Shown: positions 23,622 to 31,624, counted from the first letter of the stretch. The stretch: DNA of 31,624 bases from Euryarchaeota archaeon UBA125 (GCA_002502625.1 DAPV01000072.1:1-31624), one strand, 5' to 3'. Numbers and translations: made by a program. Notes: a model not told the origin generated them from the sequence alone.

Positions 23622-24758
23622 TCATGGAGCTCGCAGAACCTTGTCCATCGATCTTCTTCTATCACGTCCAATTCCTAACGGTAATGGTAAAGATCTATCT
23701 AATTGTATTTCGTTTTCCCATATTTCTTTACAATAACAATCAATTCCATCAAATTCACTAATATCGGCTGATACACTATATCTTTCAATGGCAGCAGCAA
23801 CCTCTTGATCACATTCTCCACAATTATGGGATCCTCTAATCATTCCAGCTGCTGTTGGATGAACTATGATTCTACAGCCATCTCTAGCATTTTCTGCAGA
23901 AACAGGTTGTACGTCTTCATGAACATTTTTGATCATTTCTACTAGACTCCAAAGCCAAGGTGGGCGATATTGTCTTGCTCTATGAATGCGATCAACAATG
24001 GTTTTTTTCTGTATATTCATTGGGTTAATTGATATTTCATCAGACAAAGGCGCTACGGCTCGAATCCAAGCTGAGGTTTGTTCCACAGCATCTCCTTCGG
24101 ACATAAAAGGAGGTTTGAATAATAGATAACTTTTCACCCTAAGACCATTTTCTCTAAGAATATCTACTGCCTGATGCCATTGTTTTGTATTGAATCCCTT
24201 GTTACAATTGAATCTCAAAACAGCATCATCATATGCTTCAAGTCCAATTGCTACAGTACAGCCAGGATGACGTTCTGCAACCCACCCTATTTTCTCTTCT
24301 TTACAGAGATGTGCTTGAGCTTCAATGACTAAGTGAAGACCATTTTCATAAGTTTCTTTGAGAACAGTTTCTTGCCAATCTGGAGGGTTTTCTTTATCTT
24401 CAAAAAAAGTTCCTGAAGTGTATACTTTTACCATAGAACAATCTTCAAAATTATTGGTTCTTCTCTTTGCTTCTTCCCATTGAGCATGTAAATCATCACT
24501 TGTAACATCATCTCTTACATCATTGAAATATCCACAAAAAGTACATCCACTTTTCCACCACCATTCACAGCCTTTAGTTCGAAGAATAACAGTTGCTGCA
24601 GTACATGGAGTTCCATCCGGAAGTCTTTCAGGAGTCTTGTAGACAGTCGCAGGTTTCTTTGCATCCCATGATTCTCTAAATTTAATCGATTCTGGAGAAT
24701 TTTCTGGTGCCTTGACCAAATGGTGGACCTTCACAGCCCGTTCTTCAGAACCCAACAT
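23622..24758 (-). CDS. raSEA: Archaeosine biosynthesis radical SAM protein RaSEA
   Basis: A radical S-adenosylmethionine enzyme. With ArcS it converts lysine-modified preQ0 at tRNA position 15 to archaeosine. The 4Fe-4S site is the COG1244-type motif GCEWWWKSGCTFCGYF (C-x7-C-x2-C, near residues 64-75). Further COG1244-like segments are KVYTSGTFFEDKE, IEAQAHL, IGLEAYDD, INPMNIQKKT and a C-terminal Cys group (SHNCGECD and DCYCKEIW) that may hold a second metal site. The 378-residue length is usual. ATG 24758 or GTG 24770 could start it. ArcS is not in the window. It is divergent from the UMF1-type transporter gene, sharing an AT-rich regulatory spacer. Confidence 0.87.
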   Translation of the reverse strand: MLGSEERAVKVHHLVKAPENSPESIKFRESWDAKKPATVYKTPERLPDGTPCTAATVILRTKGCEWWWKSGCTFCGYFNDVRDDVTSDDLHAQWEEAKRRTNNFEDCSMVKVYTSGTFFEDKENPPDWQETVLKETYENGLHLVIEAQAHLCKEEKIGWVAERHPGCTVAIGLEAYDDAVLRFNCNKGFNTKQWHQAVDILRENGLRVKSYLLFKPPFMSEGDAVEQTSAWIRAVAPLSDEISINPMNIQKKTIVDRIHRARQYRPPWLWSLVEMIKNVHEDVQPVSAENARDGCRIIVHPTAAGMIRGSHNCGECDQEVAAAIERYSVSADISEFDGIDCYCKEIWENEIQLDRSLPLPLGIGRDRRRSMDKVLRAP

Positions 24759-24790
24759 ACCCTTAGTCACACTTCCCCGACGAGCCGTTG

Positions 24791-24825
24791 AAAATAGGTA
24801 TTTTGGGTAATAATGTCCTATTATT
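24791..24825. promoter_or_regulatory. Two adjacent AT-rich inverted repeats in a divergent promoter region
   Basis: AAAATA-GG-TATTTT (24791-24804) and AATAAT-GTCCT-ATTATT (24809-24825) lie between the divergent raSEA and UMF1-type genes. They are about 35-65 bases from both starts. They include TATA-like sequence on both strands and could serve as promoter elements, or as a site for a dimeric regulator. Symmetry is seen; function is inferred. Confidence 0.4.
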
Positions 24826-24866
24826 CCGGTCCTATCTTCAAGTACGTAAAGACCCCGTAACAGTTC

Positions 24867-27005
24867 ATGACCGATACCTCTGCAGTGTCAAATCGTACTG
24901 AAAAAGTAGATGTTGGGGCATTGTTAGATTCCATGTCTCCAGAAGAAAGGAAAGGAATCCAAGGATGGTACTGGTATGACTGGGCAAATCAAGCCTATGC
25001 TCTAACGGTCATGACTGTAATAGCTCCACAAGTTATGGCTAGCCTGTATAACTTAGCAACTGGTACTCAGTCTGGAGATTCATTTTATGCATTTGTACTT
25101 ACATTTTCAATGATTTTCGTGGTAGCAACAGCTCCAGCACTTGGAGTGATAGCAGATAAGATGCCAATTAAGAAGAAGTTACTCAAATGGTATACTGTTG
25201 TTGGTATTTTATTTACAGCAGTAATGGGGGCAGCACCTTATTTTGGCTCATCTGGTTACATTTTCCTTGCCTTGGCCTATACAATTGGTACTATCGGTTT
25301 CACTGGTGGTAATGTGATTTACTACTCTTTTATGCCATATCTTGGAGGAAAAGAAATGCAAGATCACGTTTCTACCTATGGTTATGTGTATGGTTTTGCT
25401 GGTGGTTCACTTCTTCTTATGTTCCATCTTTTGTTGTTATTAGGACCATTTAATTGGGATACTAACTTCAAATTGGCAGTTATTTTTGTCACCTCTTCTC
25501 TTTGGTGGTGGGGCTTTGGAGCATTAATGTTCAAGTGGACACCTGAACCAGAAATTGAAGCTACACTTGAATGGACTAACTTAGGCCCGAACACCCGCAC
25601 GAGATTGTTTGCTGCAACAACTATTGCTTATGGACAAGTCTTCAATACAGCCAAAGAGATTCGAAAATTTAAGGTTCTAGCATTGTTTTTAGTGGCTTAT
25701 CTTTTGTTTTATGATGGCGTAAACACTATTGCGAGCATGGCTAGTGCATTTGGAGAATCAGTTCTTCGATTAGATACCAGTATGAACATTATGTTGTTGT
25801 TGACAGTTAATGTAATTGCCATTCCGATGACAGCTGTTTTTGGAAAACTAGCAAACATCAAGGGAACAAAATTTGCATTAATGGTCGCTCTGATTATCTA
25901 TTGTTTCGTAGCCGTTGCAGCAGCAGCATTTGCTCCATTAGAATTAGATCCCACTACAGATTCTGATAACAATGGATTACCTGATGATGCAGAAGGAGAA
26001 TCTTCTCGCTATGATTTCACTTTCACCTATAATCAATCATCTGAGTTGTATGAAATGAATACGTTGTATGATCGAGGATATGATGGATGGGTGGGAGAGA
26101 ATTCTGCAGGAGATGCAGAATTTAGAGATGCTTTCCAAGCTTATTTCCCTGACCAGAATAATTCAGAATCTTCTTCAACGAGCACAAACAATCTAGGCAT
26201 TTCGTCCGGTATCATTGTTTTACTGGTTATCCTTGTATCATTCGTTCTTCTTGGTAGTGCAATCATGTATTTACAAAAGATGAATTTAGGGCCATTGACA
26301 GCTCTTATTGCAATTCTTCTAGTATTTGCTGGAATTTTTGCAGCGTCGTTATTTGTTGATGAAGCATCTGTTTCTGTGAATGAAGTCGAAACGATTACTC
26401 CAGAGGATGCATCATCTCTGATTTCCGCTTTTGATAATGTATCAGATCACCGTTTTGCCATAATTGTCATAGGACCTGATTCAACTTCTTGGGAGGTTGG
26501 AGATCGTCATCCTACCATTGTTGATCAGGGAGGAATGGTAGATGGTTGGGCTGAATTTATGCGAGATAATGTTTGGGAACCATTCGGTATCACAGTTTCA
26601 CTCCAGTGGATTATTCTAGGTTGTCTAGTTGGTATGGTAATGGGTTCTGCCGGAGCTCAAGCCCGCTCAATGTTCTCGATGTTGATTCCTGAGACTAGAA
26701 CCTCAGAATTCTTTGGTTTCTTTGGTTTCTTAGGAAAGTCTGCCGCAATGATTGGAACGTTCCTTTATGGAATTGCCAGTTCTACTTTCGATAGCCGCGT
26801 AGCAATCATGACGATTACTATTGTAATTTTAGCTGGAACAGTATTGGCATCAAGAATTGATCTCGAAGAAGGCATCAGAGTAGCAAATGAAGAAGATGCT
26901 CGAAATCGTGCAGCTGCTAAAGGAGAGGTTGTTTCTGAAGAGGAAGGTCTAGAAAGCTCGAACTCATCAAATCTATATTCTCAAATCTCTGAAATGCAGA
27001 AGTGA
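24867..27005 (+). CDS. UMF1/Atg22-like MFS transporter with large extracytoplasmic insertion
   Basis: A polytopic membrane protein of 712 residues; UMF1-family transporters are usually about 420-480. The family signature WYWYDWANQAYALTVMTV lies at 34-52, followed by MFS helices and a DxxPxKKK loop (ALGVIADKMPIKKKLL) typical of the first MFS half. Between residues about 358 and 575 there is an insertion: an Asp-rich calcium-like loop (DPTTDSDNNGLPDDAEG), an acidic outer domain, two further membrane helices (444-469 and 476-496), and a second outer domain. The last MFS helices resume with SLQWIILGCLVGMVMGS and the ARSMFSMLIPE motif. Relatives export amino acids or other small solutes; the substrate is unknown. 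The next gene starts five bases after its stop. Confidence 0.85.
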   Translation: MTDTSAVSNRTEKVDVGALLDSMSPEERKGIQGWYWYDWANQAYALTVMTVIAPQVMASLYNLATGTQSGDSFYAFVLTFSMIFVVATAPALGVIADKMPIKKKLLKWYTVVGILFTAVMGAAPYFGSSGYIFLALAYTIGTIGFTGGNVIYYSFMPYLGGKEMQDHVSTYGYVYGFAGGSLLLMFHLLLLLGPFNWDTNFKLAVIFVTSSLWWWGFGALMFKWTPEPEIEATLEWTNLGPNTRTRLFAATTIAYGQVFNTAKEIRKFKVLALFLVAYLLFYDGVNTIASMASAFGESVLRLDTSMNIMLLLTVNVIAIPMTAVFGKLANIKGTKFALMVALIIYCFVAVAAAAFAPLELDPTTDSDNNGLPDDAEGESSRYDFTFTYNQSSELYEMNTLYDRGYDGWVGENSAGDAEFRDAFQAYFPDQNNSESSSTSTNNLGISSGIIVLLVILVSFVLLGSAIMYLQKMNLGPLTALIAILLVFAGIFAASLFVDEASVSVNEVETITPEDASSLISAFDNVSDHRFAIIVIGPDSTSWEVGDRHPTIVDQGGMVDGWAEFMRDNVWEPFGITVSLQWIILGCLVGMVMGSAGAQARSMFSMLIPETRTSEFFGFFGFLGKSAAMIGTFLYGIASSTFDSRVAIMTITIVILAGTVLASRIDLEEGIRVANEEDARNRAAAKGEVVSEEEGLESSNSSNLYSQISEMQK

Positions 27006-27009
27006 TTTA

Positions 27010-27732
27010 ATGGCAAAGCCAATGAAATTCTTTGGCTTCATTCAAATGTTTTTGTCAGTCTTAGTATTGCCTTTTGGTTTCTTGATTTGGGGTGTTTCAG
27101 CCATTCCTGGCATTTGGATGTTTCAGGAAGTTAGCGAAATTACAGATCCTTTAACTCGGCTTTTTGCCCAAGGAGCAGCAATTGGAATAGGGCTTCTCGC
27201 ATGGTGTATAGTTGATCTATTAATTCTAGGATTTTTTGGATTGATTTTGAGGCCCAGAACCTCATCTGCTCAAGCACCGACACAAAGTTGGTTGACTCTC
27301 AGGTGGGGATTTATGTCTCTATTCCATCGTTTGGCCTTACCTTCATTACAATGGATGGTTCCTTCTTTTGTTGGAAATATCTACTATTCAATGATGGGGA
27401 TGAAAATTCGAAATGGAGCGCAAATTAATTCCCCAAATATCAATGATGCGTATATGATTGAAGTAGGAAGTAAGACAGTGATTGGAGGAGGAGCAGCTAT
27501 CAATGGCCATCTCTTTGAAAAAGATGGAATCCATCTCGCAAAAGTGATTATTGGATCTAACTGTGTTATTGGTTCTGGCTCTTTCATTGCTCCAGGTTGT
27601 ATAATTGGCGATAGAGCTGTAATTGCATCAAGAGCGGTTTTACCCAAATTTACCATTATACCTCAGGGTGAAATTTGGGGAGGAATTCCCGCACGTCGTA
27701 TCCGAGAAGCATCATCCAATGAATCTGAATGA
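27010..27732 (+). CDS. Membrane-bound hexapeptide-repeat (left-handed beta-helix) acyltransferase
   Basis: The 240 residues start with two membrane helices (about 7-32 and 50-80). A short linker leads to a left-handed beta-helix from about 130: runs such as VGSKTVIGGGAAINGH, VIIGSNCVIGSGSFIAPGCIIGDRAVIAS and the end piece IPQGEIWGGIPARRI, which closes this fold in acyl- and acetyltransferases. His167 in AAINGHLFE is a candidate catalytic base. Similar beta-helix domains follow membrane segments in the C-terminal parts of some NRPS-related proteins. It begins four bases after the transporter stop, so both are probably translated from one mRNA. The acyl acceptor is unknown. Confidence 0.8.
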   Translation: MAKPMKFFGFIQMFLSVLVLPFGFLIWGVSAIPGIWMFQEVSEITDPLTRLFAQGAAIGIGLLAWCIVDLLILGFFGLILRPRTSSAQAPTQSWLTLRWGFMSLFHRLALPSLQWMVPSFVGNIYYSMMGMKIRNGAQINSPNINDAYMIEVGSKTVIGGGAAINGHLFEKDGIHLAKVIIGSNCVIGSGSFIAPGCIIGDRAVIASRAVLPKFTIIPQGEIWGGIPARRIREASSNESE

Positions 27733-27737
27733 GTTGT

Positions 27738-27965
27738 TTAGTGTGGAGTTTTGATTCCAATCGCTCTTACAACACACCAACCGGCCCATCCTTCAAACAT
27801 AGAGAATGCTCCACCTGCAATTATTCCTAATGGAATAATCCATTCTACTCCAAAGTTGAAATTTAGTAAAATGAAACCTACCGAAATTAGACCCCCAGCA
27901 ATTACTGCCAATATTCCAAGTCTTAGCCTTACAGCTTTTCCCATAGCATCGATGTTGCATTGCAT
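27738..27965 (-). CDS. DUF2892-type (YgaP-like) two-helix membrane protein
   Basis: A 75-residue protein matching the DUF2892 pattern: MQCNIDAMGKAVRLRLG at the start (family MxxNVGxxDRxxRxxxG), a hydrophobic hairpin of two membrane helices (about 17-35 and 40-60), and an end GWCVVRAIGIKTPH corresponding to the family's CxxYxxLGxxT. In bacteria the same domain is often fused to or placed beside rhodanese or sulphur-handling proteins; no such neighbour is seen here. It ends six bases from the convergent acyltransferase gene. The function of the family is not established. Confidence 0.8.
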   Translation of the reverse strand: MQCNIDAMGKAVRLRLGILAVIAGGLISVGFILLNFNFGVEWIIPLGIIAGGAFSMFEGWAGWCVVRAIGIKTPH

Positions 27966-28023
27966 TATATTCGCGTAGTAACAATTGCATATGAATGGCT
28001 GTTTTTTTTTTCAAACAATGAAG

Positions 28024-28036
28024 AAGGGAAAAAATT
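28024..28036 (-). terminator. T-rich stretch after the PH-domain gene
   Basis: Read on the minus strand, the stop codon at 28037 is followed within two bases by TTTTTTCCCTTC, the type of U-rich tract at which archaeal RNA polymerase stops. A separate T10 run on the plus strand (28002-28011) could act on plus-strand read-through from the acyltransferase. Confidence 0.35.
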
Positions 28037-28561
28037 CTATTCTTTGCTAGCCATATTCGCACGAATATCTTTCAACAAATCTCGAATTTCGATGAGTACA
28101 TCATCTGACTGAGAATTTTGAGCAGCCATTACAGGCTGTGAAGAAAGAGAATCTCGTTGTTTGAGAACAAGATCTCTGAATTGTGGACCACCTTTCACGC
28201 CAGTGAGAATAAACGGAGCCGATCCTGCAGTTTCAAAATGCATGCGTACTACTCCGAAAGCATTCAAAATAGGACCTTCATGGATGGAAACATCCGTTAG
28301 TTTGTCTAACGGAATGTTTTGTTGTTTCTTGAATAACCATCCTGTACGAATGTTCAATGAACGATCTGTTAGCGAACAAGACAACCCTTCGAATTGTTTT
28401 TGATGAACTGGAAGACCTAAAATCAACCAAAAAGGCACCACAAATAATCCAATTACTGTTGATGCTTGAACTAACATTGCTCCTAACCACCAATACACTT
28501 TGACCTTAGGATCAAACTCAACTGAAACAATGTGTCCGCTATCTGCGTATCCTTCCGACAT
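28037..28561 (-). CDS. Membrane protein with bacterial-type PH domain (DUF304/YdbS-like)
   Basis: A 174-residue protein. A polar N-terminus precedes a hydrophobic hairpin (about 23-52, WWLGAMLVQASTVIGLF to VVPFWLILGL), then a PH-like beta domain. Family marks of bPH_2 are SCSLTDRSLNIRTGWLFKKQQNIPLDKLTDVSIHEGP, given here in pieces: LTDRSLNIRTGWL, IPLDKLTDV, and the later FETAGSAPFIL plus GPQFRDLVL. A polar 40-residue tail follows, with a final helix IEIRDLLKDIRANM. Such proteins are common in archaea and bacteria and their role in membranes is poorly known. A T-rich terminator follows the stop. Confidence 0.8.
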   Translation of the reverse strand: MSEGYADSGHIVSVEFDPKVKVYWWLGAMLVQASTVIGLFVVPFWLILGLPVHQKQFEGLSCSLTDRSLNIRTGWLFKKQQNIPLDKLTDVSIHEGPILNAFGVVRMHFETAGSAPFILTGVKGGPQFRDLVLKQRDSLSSQPVMAAQNSQSDDVLIEIRDLLKDIRANMASKE

Positions 28562-28608
28562 AAACCGATGTTATGGTTAAGATACAAAAAACATGTTACT
28601 GCATTTCT

Positions 28609-29856
28609 TCATATCTGCGAATAATATTCTCTTGCTGCAGTTTCTAGGTCATTCAAAACTATTTCTTCATCTATACTGATGGTTTTCCCATCTCGTCTTA
28701 GTGCTCTACCCTCAACAAATACGTCAAGACAAGTTCCTCCACTGTAAATCAGATTTGCAAGTAATCTTCTATCGTTTGTTCCCAATGGACGTAATCTAAT
28801 ATCGTTAATATCCCATGTTACCCAGTCTTTACTTCCTTTAGTGGCTAGAGACCAAGTTTCAATTGGATTCAGGATTGTAGCATCCCAATGATCGTGACGT
28901 TGAATTAAGCTAGCAGTTTTAGCTTCAGATCTCATATCCAATGAATTGTTACTTGCTGCGCCATCTGTTCCCAATCTAACATCAACTTTAGCTTCATTCA
29001 TTGCTGGATAGGACATGGTCCCTCCGCAAGCTAATTTTTGATTACTGGTTGGACAATGCACTGCATGACATTCTTTTTCAGCAAGAATTCTCATTTCTTT
29101 TTTTGTAACCCATCCACAATGTGCGCAAACAGTAGAATCGGTTAGGAAATTAAGTGAATCTAGATATTCAATCGGGTACATTCCGTGGATTGCATAACAG
29201 TCTGACACTTCTGTTCTAGTTTCGCTGGTGTGGATATGTACATACGCATCGTATTTTTTACCTAAATCAGAAGCTCGAAGTAATGTTTCTTCTGAACAAG
29301 TGTAGACAGAATGTGCTGCAATGCCATATTCTACTCTACCATTATCCAATGGACCAGATCTGAGCAACTCTTCTAATTTTTTTAGAACATCCCCACTATC
29401 TTCATCAGTATCTGAAGGAGGCCAACTAGTGGTAGGGCCACAAATAATTCCACGAATTCCAGAATCATCTAACACTGGGGCGATTGAATCAGGATGATGA
29501 TACATATCACAAGCAAATGTTGTCCCAGTCGCAATTAATTCGGCTACTGCAGCTTTTGTACCGATTTCAATTAGCTCTCTAGTAACATGTTTTTCGGTAG
29601 GGAAAATAGATTGTTGTAACCACTCCATTAAGGGTAAACCTTCACCCATACTTCGGTTGAGTATCATAGGAAGGTGTGTATGCCAGTTTTGGAATGAACG
29701 AGTAATTACTCGATTTTTTCCATCTATTGTTTCCAATACATCTTCATCGCCGTTACTAGTCGACCATGATCCATCAGAATGAAGTAAAATGTCACCATGA
29801 TGGACTACTCCTTCCTCATCGATTAGTCGAGTGGAGGTTATCCTCCTCGGTTCCAT
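28609..29856 (-). CDS. Amidohydrolase, SAH/MTA/5'-deoxyadenosine deaminase group
   Basis: A metal-dependent hydrolase of the amidohydrolase superfamily, 415 residues. The metal ligands are all visible: NWHTHLPM (H59, H61), HIHTSET (H207/H209, then E212), VCAHCGW (H246) and GTDGAASNN (D298). The LPLMEWLQQSIFPTE and HCPTSNQKLACG segments are typical of the MtaD/DadD group, which deaminates S-adenosylhomocysteine, methylthioadenosine or 5'-deoxyadenosine. This fits nearby SAM chemistry (RaSEA yields 5'-deoxyadenosine), though the genes are not in one operon. Chlorohydrolase-type relatives with other substrates cannot be excluded. It is transcribed with the AIM24-like gene upstream, 60 bases away. 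Confidence 0.86.
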   Translation of the reverse strand: MEPRRITSTRLIDEEGVVHHGDILLHSDGSWSTSNGDEDVLETIDGKNRVITRSFQNWHTHLPMILNRSMGEGLPLMEWLQQSIFPTEKHVTRELIEIGTKAAVAELIATGTTFACDMYHHPDSIAPVLDDSGIRGIICGPTTSWPPSDTDEDSGDVLKKLEELLRSGPLDNGRVEYGIAAHSVYTCSEETLLRASDLGKKYDAYVHIHTSETRTEVSDCYAIHGMYPIEYLDSLNFLTDSTVCAHCGWVTKKEMRILAEKECHAVHCPTSNQKLACGGTMSYPAMNEAKVDVRLGTDGAASNNSLDMRSEAKTASLIQRHDHWDATILNPIETWSLATKGSKDWVTWDINDIRLRPLGTNDRRLLANLIYSGGTCLDVFVEGRALRRDGKTISIDEEIVLNDLETAAREYYSQI

Positions 29857-29916
29857 GTCAATCCTACATGCCCATAGAACTTGATTTTGTGGTTTTTCTA
29901 AAAGAAAATCTAATCG

Positions 29917-30618
29917 TTATCCTCTTTGAGGCCAGAAAGGAATCAAATTTGAAGCTAAACTTGCAAGATTTCGAGTTTGAATCCATACACGCCCTTGTCC
30001 TGAGAAATGCATTACAACTCCTTCTCCCCCAAACATGAATGATTTCATCCCTCCAACTTTACCAATTTCATATGAAACAGTATCGTCGAAAGCAACAACG
30101 TGTCCTGTATCTACGGTGATTACTTGGCCTGGTTGAATTGGGATTTCTTTCATTGCTCCAAATGAATTGAACCAAATTCTACCTGATTGCCCGTCTTCAG
30201 TAAAGCCACGGATAAAGAAGAGAGATTCTCCAGAAAAGAATCCCTTAGCTCCTTGAAATTTAGTATCTGTCTTTACATTAGTAGTTGAAGCAAGATATGA
30301 TCCACTTTGGATAAAAATTTGTCTCCCAGGTTGTATATCTGTATGTTGAATATCTCCTGAAACTCCAGGAGCAAGGCTAATCCATCCACCTTGAGGTCCA
30401 GCAGTATATGTATTGAGGAAGAAAGACTCACCTCCAAGTGCTGACTTTGCCATACTCTTGAGGAAACCACCAAATCCTCCACCCCCACTCATTCCGGTTT
30501 GCATAGTCATTCCAGATAGGGAAACCATTGCCCCAGGTTCTACATTTACTGCTTCTCCTCCATTACATGCTAAGGTTAGTAGTGTATAGGACGGGTTGAA
30601 TTCAATATGTTCTTCCAT
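29917..30618 (-). CDS. AIM24/TIGR00266-family protein
   Basis: A soluble protein of 233 residues with the AIM24 beta-barrel pattern. VEPGAMVSLSGMTMQTGM comes first, then a Gly-rich stretch (SGGGGFGGFLKSM) and GESFFLNTYTAG, followed by the repeats GDIQHTDIQPGRQIFIQSGSY and GQVITVDTGHVVAFD, and the end segment GEGVVMHFSGQGRVWIQTRN. The family occurs in all domains; the yeast member is mitochondrial, and the archaeal/bacterial role is unknown. ATG 30618 is preferred to an upstream TTG. It is divergent from the J-domain gene, with about 80 bases between starts. A TATA-like GATAAAG (about 30645) lies some 29 bases upstream of its start on the minus strand. Confidence 0.87.
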   Translation of the reverse strand: MEEHIEFNPSYTLLTLACNGGEAVNVEPGAMVSLSGMTMQTGMSGGGGFGGFLKSMAKSALGGESFFLNTYTAGPQGGWISLAPGVSGDIQHTDIQPGRQIFIQSGSYLASTTNVKTDTKFQGAKGFFSGESLFFIRGFTEDGQSGRIWFNSFGAMKEIPIQPGQVITVDTGHVVAFDDTVSYEIGKVGGMKSFMFGGEGVVMHFSGQGRVWIQTRNLASLASNLIPFWPQRG

Positions 30619-30697
30619 AAACAATCCTAGATTGAGAATGACCTTTATCCTTGGGGTTAATGACCGGGTTCAAAACATATCAAGGATAGGGGATGCT

Positions 30698-31594
30698 ATG
30701 TCTGACATGGACCCATACCGTGTCTTAGGAATTGATAACAGTGCATCTGATGCTGAAATCAAACGAGCCTATCGTCGTTTAGCTAGGCAACATCATCCAG
30801 ACAGAAACCCTGGAGATTCTGCGTCAGAAGATCGATTCAAGTCAATTCAAGCCTCATTTGATGAAATCGGGACCCCTGAGAAAAGACAGCAATACGATGA
30901 ACAACAACGATTCAGAGGAATGGGTTTTGGTTCTGGAGGAATGGGAATGGAAGATATCCTTCGACAGATGATGGGTAATACACAGTTTTCTTCGACCAAT
31001 CAATCAAGTCAACCTAAGGGAATTGACATTGAATTAGGAATTGATATTGATACTGAAATTGCTGAGAAAGGAGGTAAAATTCCCTTTGTATTGAGTAGAT
31101 TAAGACGATGTAAAAGATGCGAAGGACGATCTTCCAATAGTGGCCTAAGTTGCCCTGTTTGTGCAGGGCGAGGAATTCAAAGGAGGGAGAGTACAGTTAC
31201 TGTTAATATCCCTAAGGGTGTAGAGCAAGGACACAAATTACGTTTAAGAAAAATGGGAAATGAACATCCTACAGGACTCCCAGGAGATTTGACTCTAATA
31301 GTTAGAATAGATCCTGGAGAAGATCGTCGTTGGGAGGCTAATCGATTAATTCAGACAGTTGCAGTTCCGTATACTACTCTATTACTAGGTGGTGAAATGA
31401 AATTAACTACCCCTACAGGACGAAAAATCCGTCTTTCAATAGATGCTGGTTCTCTCCCCGGTGACCGCCGCCGTATACCCAGAGAAGGAATAGGGGGAGC
31501 CCCATTTGATATCGAATTAATCTTGGAAGAACCAGGTCCTCTTTCAGACGAAATGTATGAGGCTCTGCAACGCTTGAGAGATATGGGTTTGTAA
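30698..31594 (+). CDS. DnaJ-like (Hsp40) co-chaperone with a reduced zinc finger
   Basis: A J-protein of 298 residues. The J-domain (residues 5-68) has its HPD at 33-35, needed to stimulate Hsp70 ATPase. A Gly/Met-rich linker (70-95) follows. Then comes a zinc finger with only two CxxC units (C138/C141 and C152/C155), half the four CxxCxGxG repeats of canonical DnaJ. The C-terminal client-binding barrels are present: VNIPKGVEQGHKLRLRKMGNE, then GDLTLIVRID and GGEMKLTTPTGRKIRL. No dnaK or grpE lies within the window. ATG 30698 is chosen; the open frame further upstream overlaps the divergent AIM24 start and is not J-domain-like. The gene may be a paralogue beside a full DnaJ elsewhere. Confidence 0.88.
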   Translation: MSDMDPYRVLGIDNSASDAEIKRAYRRLARQHHPDRNPGDSASEDRFKSIQASFDEIGTPEKRQQYDEQQRFRGMGFGSGGMGMEDILRQMMGNTQFSSTNQSSQPKGIDIELGIDIDTEIAEKGGKIPFVLSRLRRCKRCEGRSSNSGLSCPVCAGRGIQRRESTVTVNIPKGVEQGHKLRLRKMGNEHPTGLPGDLTLIVRIDPGEDRRWEANRLIQTVAVPYTTLLLGGEMKLTTPTGRKIRLSIDAGSLPGDRRRIPREGIGGAPFDIELILEEPGPLSDEMYEALQRLRDMGL

Positions 31595-31624
31595 TTAGGT
31601 TAAGAACGAATCTTCATCAAGACT

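Noticed and set aside
1..31624. Mobile elements, prophage or defence island
   Set aside because: No transposase, integrase, terminal repeats, restriction-modification or Cas gene was seen; the RecB-like nuclease fragment at the left edge is more likely a repair protein.

Overview
The window looks like a chromosomal segment of a marine planktonic euryarchaeon, most probably Marine Group II (Candidatus Poseidoniales, Thermoplasmatota). I infer this from five things. The DNA is AT-rich and densely packed. The archaeal cluster ftsZ-secE-spt5-L11-L1-L10-L12 is present. The P0/P1-type stalk proteins share an acidic tail ending in GFGGLGDLFG. RaSEA, an enzyme for the archaeal tRNA modification archaeosine, is encoded. 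Very large secreted proteins carry Asp-rich calcium repeats and a C-terminal membrane anchor. Species assignment is inference; no rRNA or tRNA gene was found.

Layout. 1-2608: the 3' end of a RecB-like helicase-nuclease cut by the window edge, a small membrane protein and an M20 metallopeptidase. 2671-6587: a coiled-coil protein, a phosphatidylserine decarboxylase-type enzyme, a CaCA cation exchanger, an AK6-type nucleotide kinase and a PgsA-like CDP-alcohol phosphatidyltransferase. 6706-13973: a large surface protein with a cytoplasmic charged tail, a helical-repeat protein, and a convergent beta-propeller/calcium-repeat/zinc-ribbon membrane protein. 14099-18836: the information-processing and division cluster. 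18837-20256: a GC-rich structured spacer and two lineage-specific proteins. 20258-24758 (minus strand): a Ygr210/YchF-type GTPase, a two-gene membrane operon with a CcoN-like protein, and RaSEA. 24867-27732: a UMF1-type transporter with a large insertion plus a hexapeptide acyltransferase. 27738-30618 (minus strand): DUF2892 and PH-domain membrane proteins, an amidohydrolase of the SAH/MTA deaminase group, and an AIM24-family protein. 30698-31594: a J-domain chaperone with half of the usual zinc finger.

The most notable content lies inside otherwise ordinary genes. Spt5 carries an N-terminal degenerate Nudix domain. The L11 gene encodes only the C-terminal rRNA-binding domain. A CcoN-like membrane protein has lost the histidines expected at its heme/copper sites. 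These should be checked for conservation across the clade. No CRISPR array, insertion sequence, integrase or prophage gene was seen. No stretch longer than about 140 bases lacks a gene; the longest spacer (18837-18971) holds predicted RNA structure.
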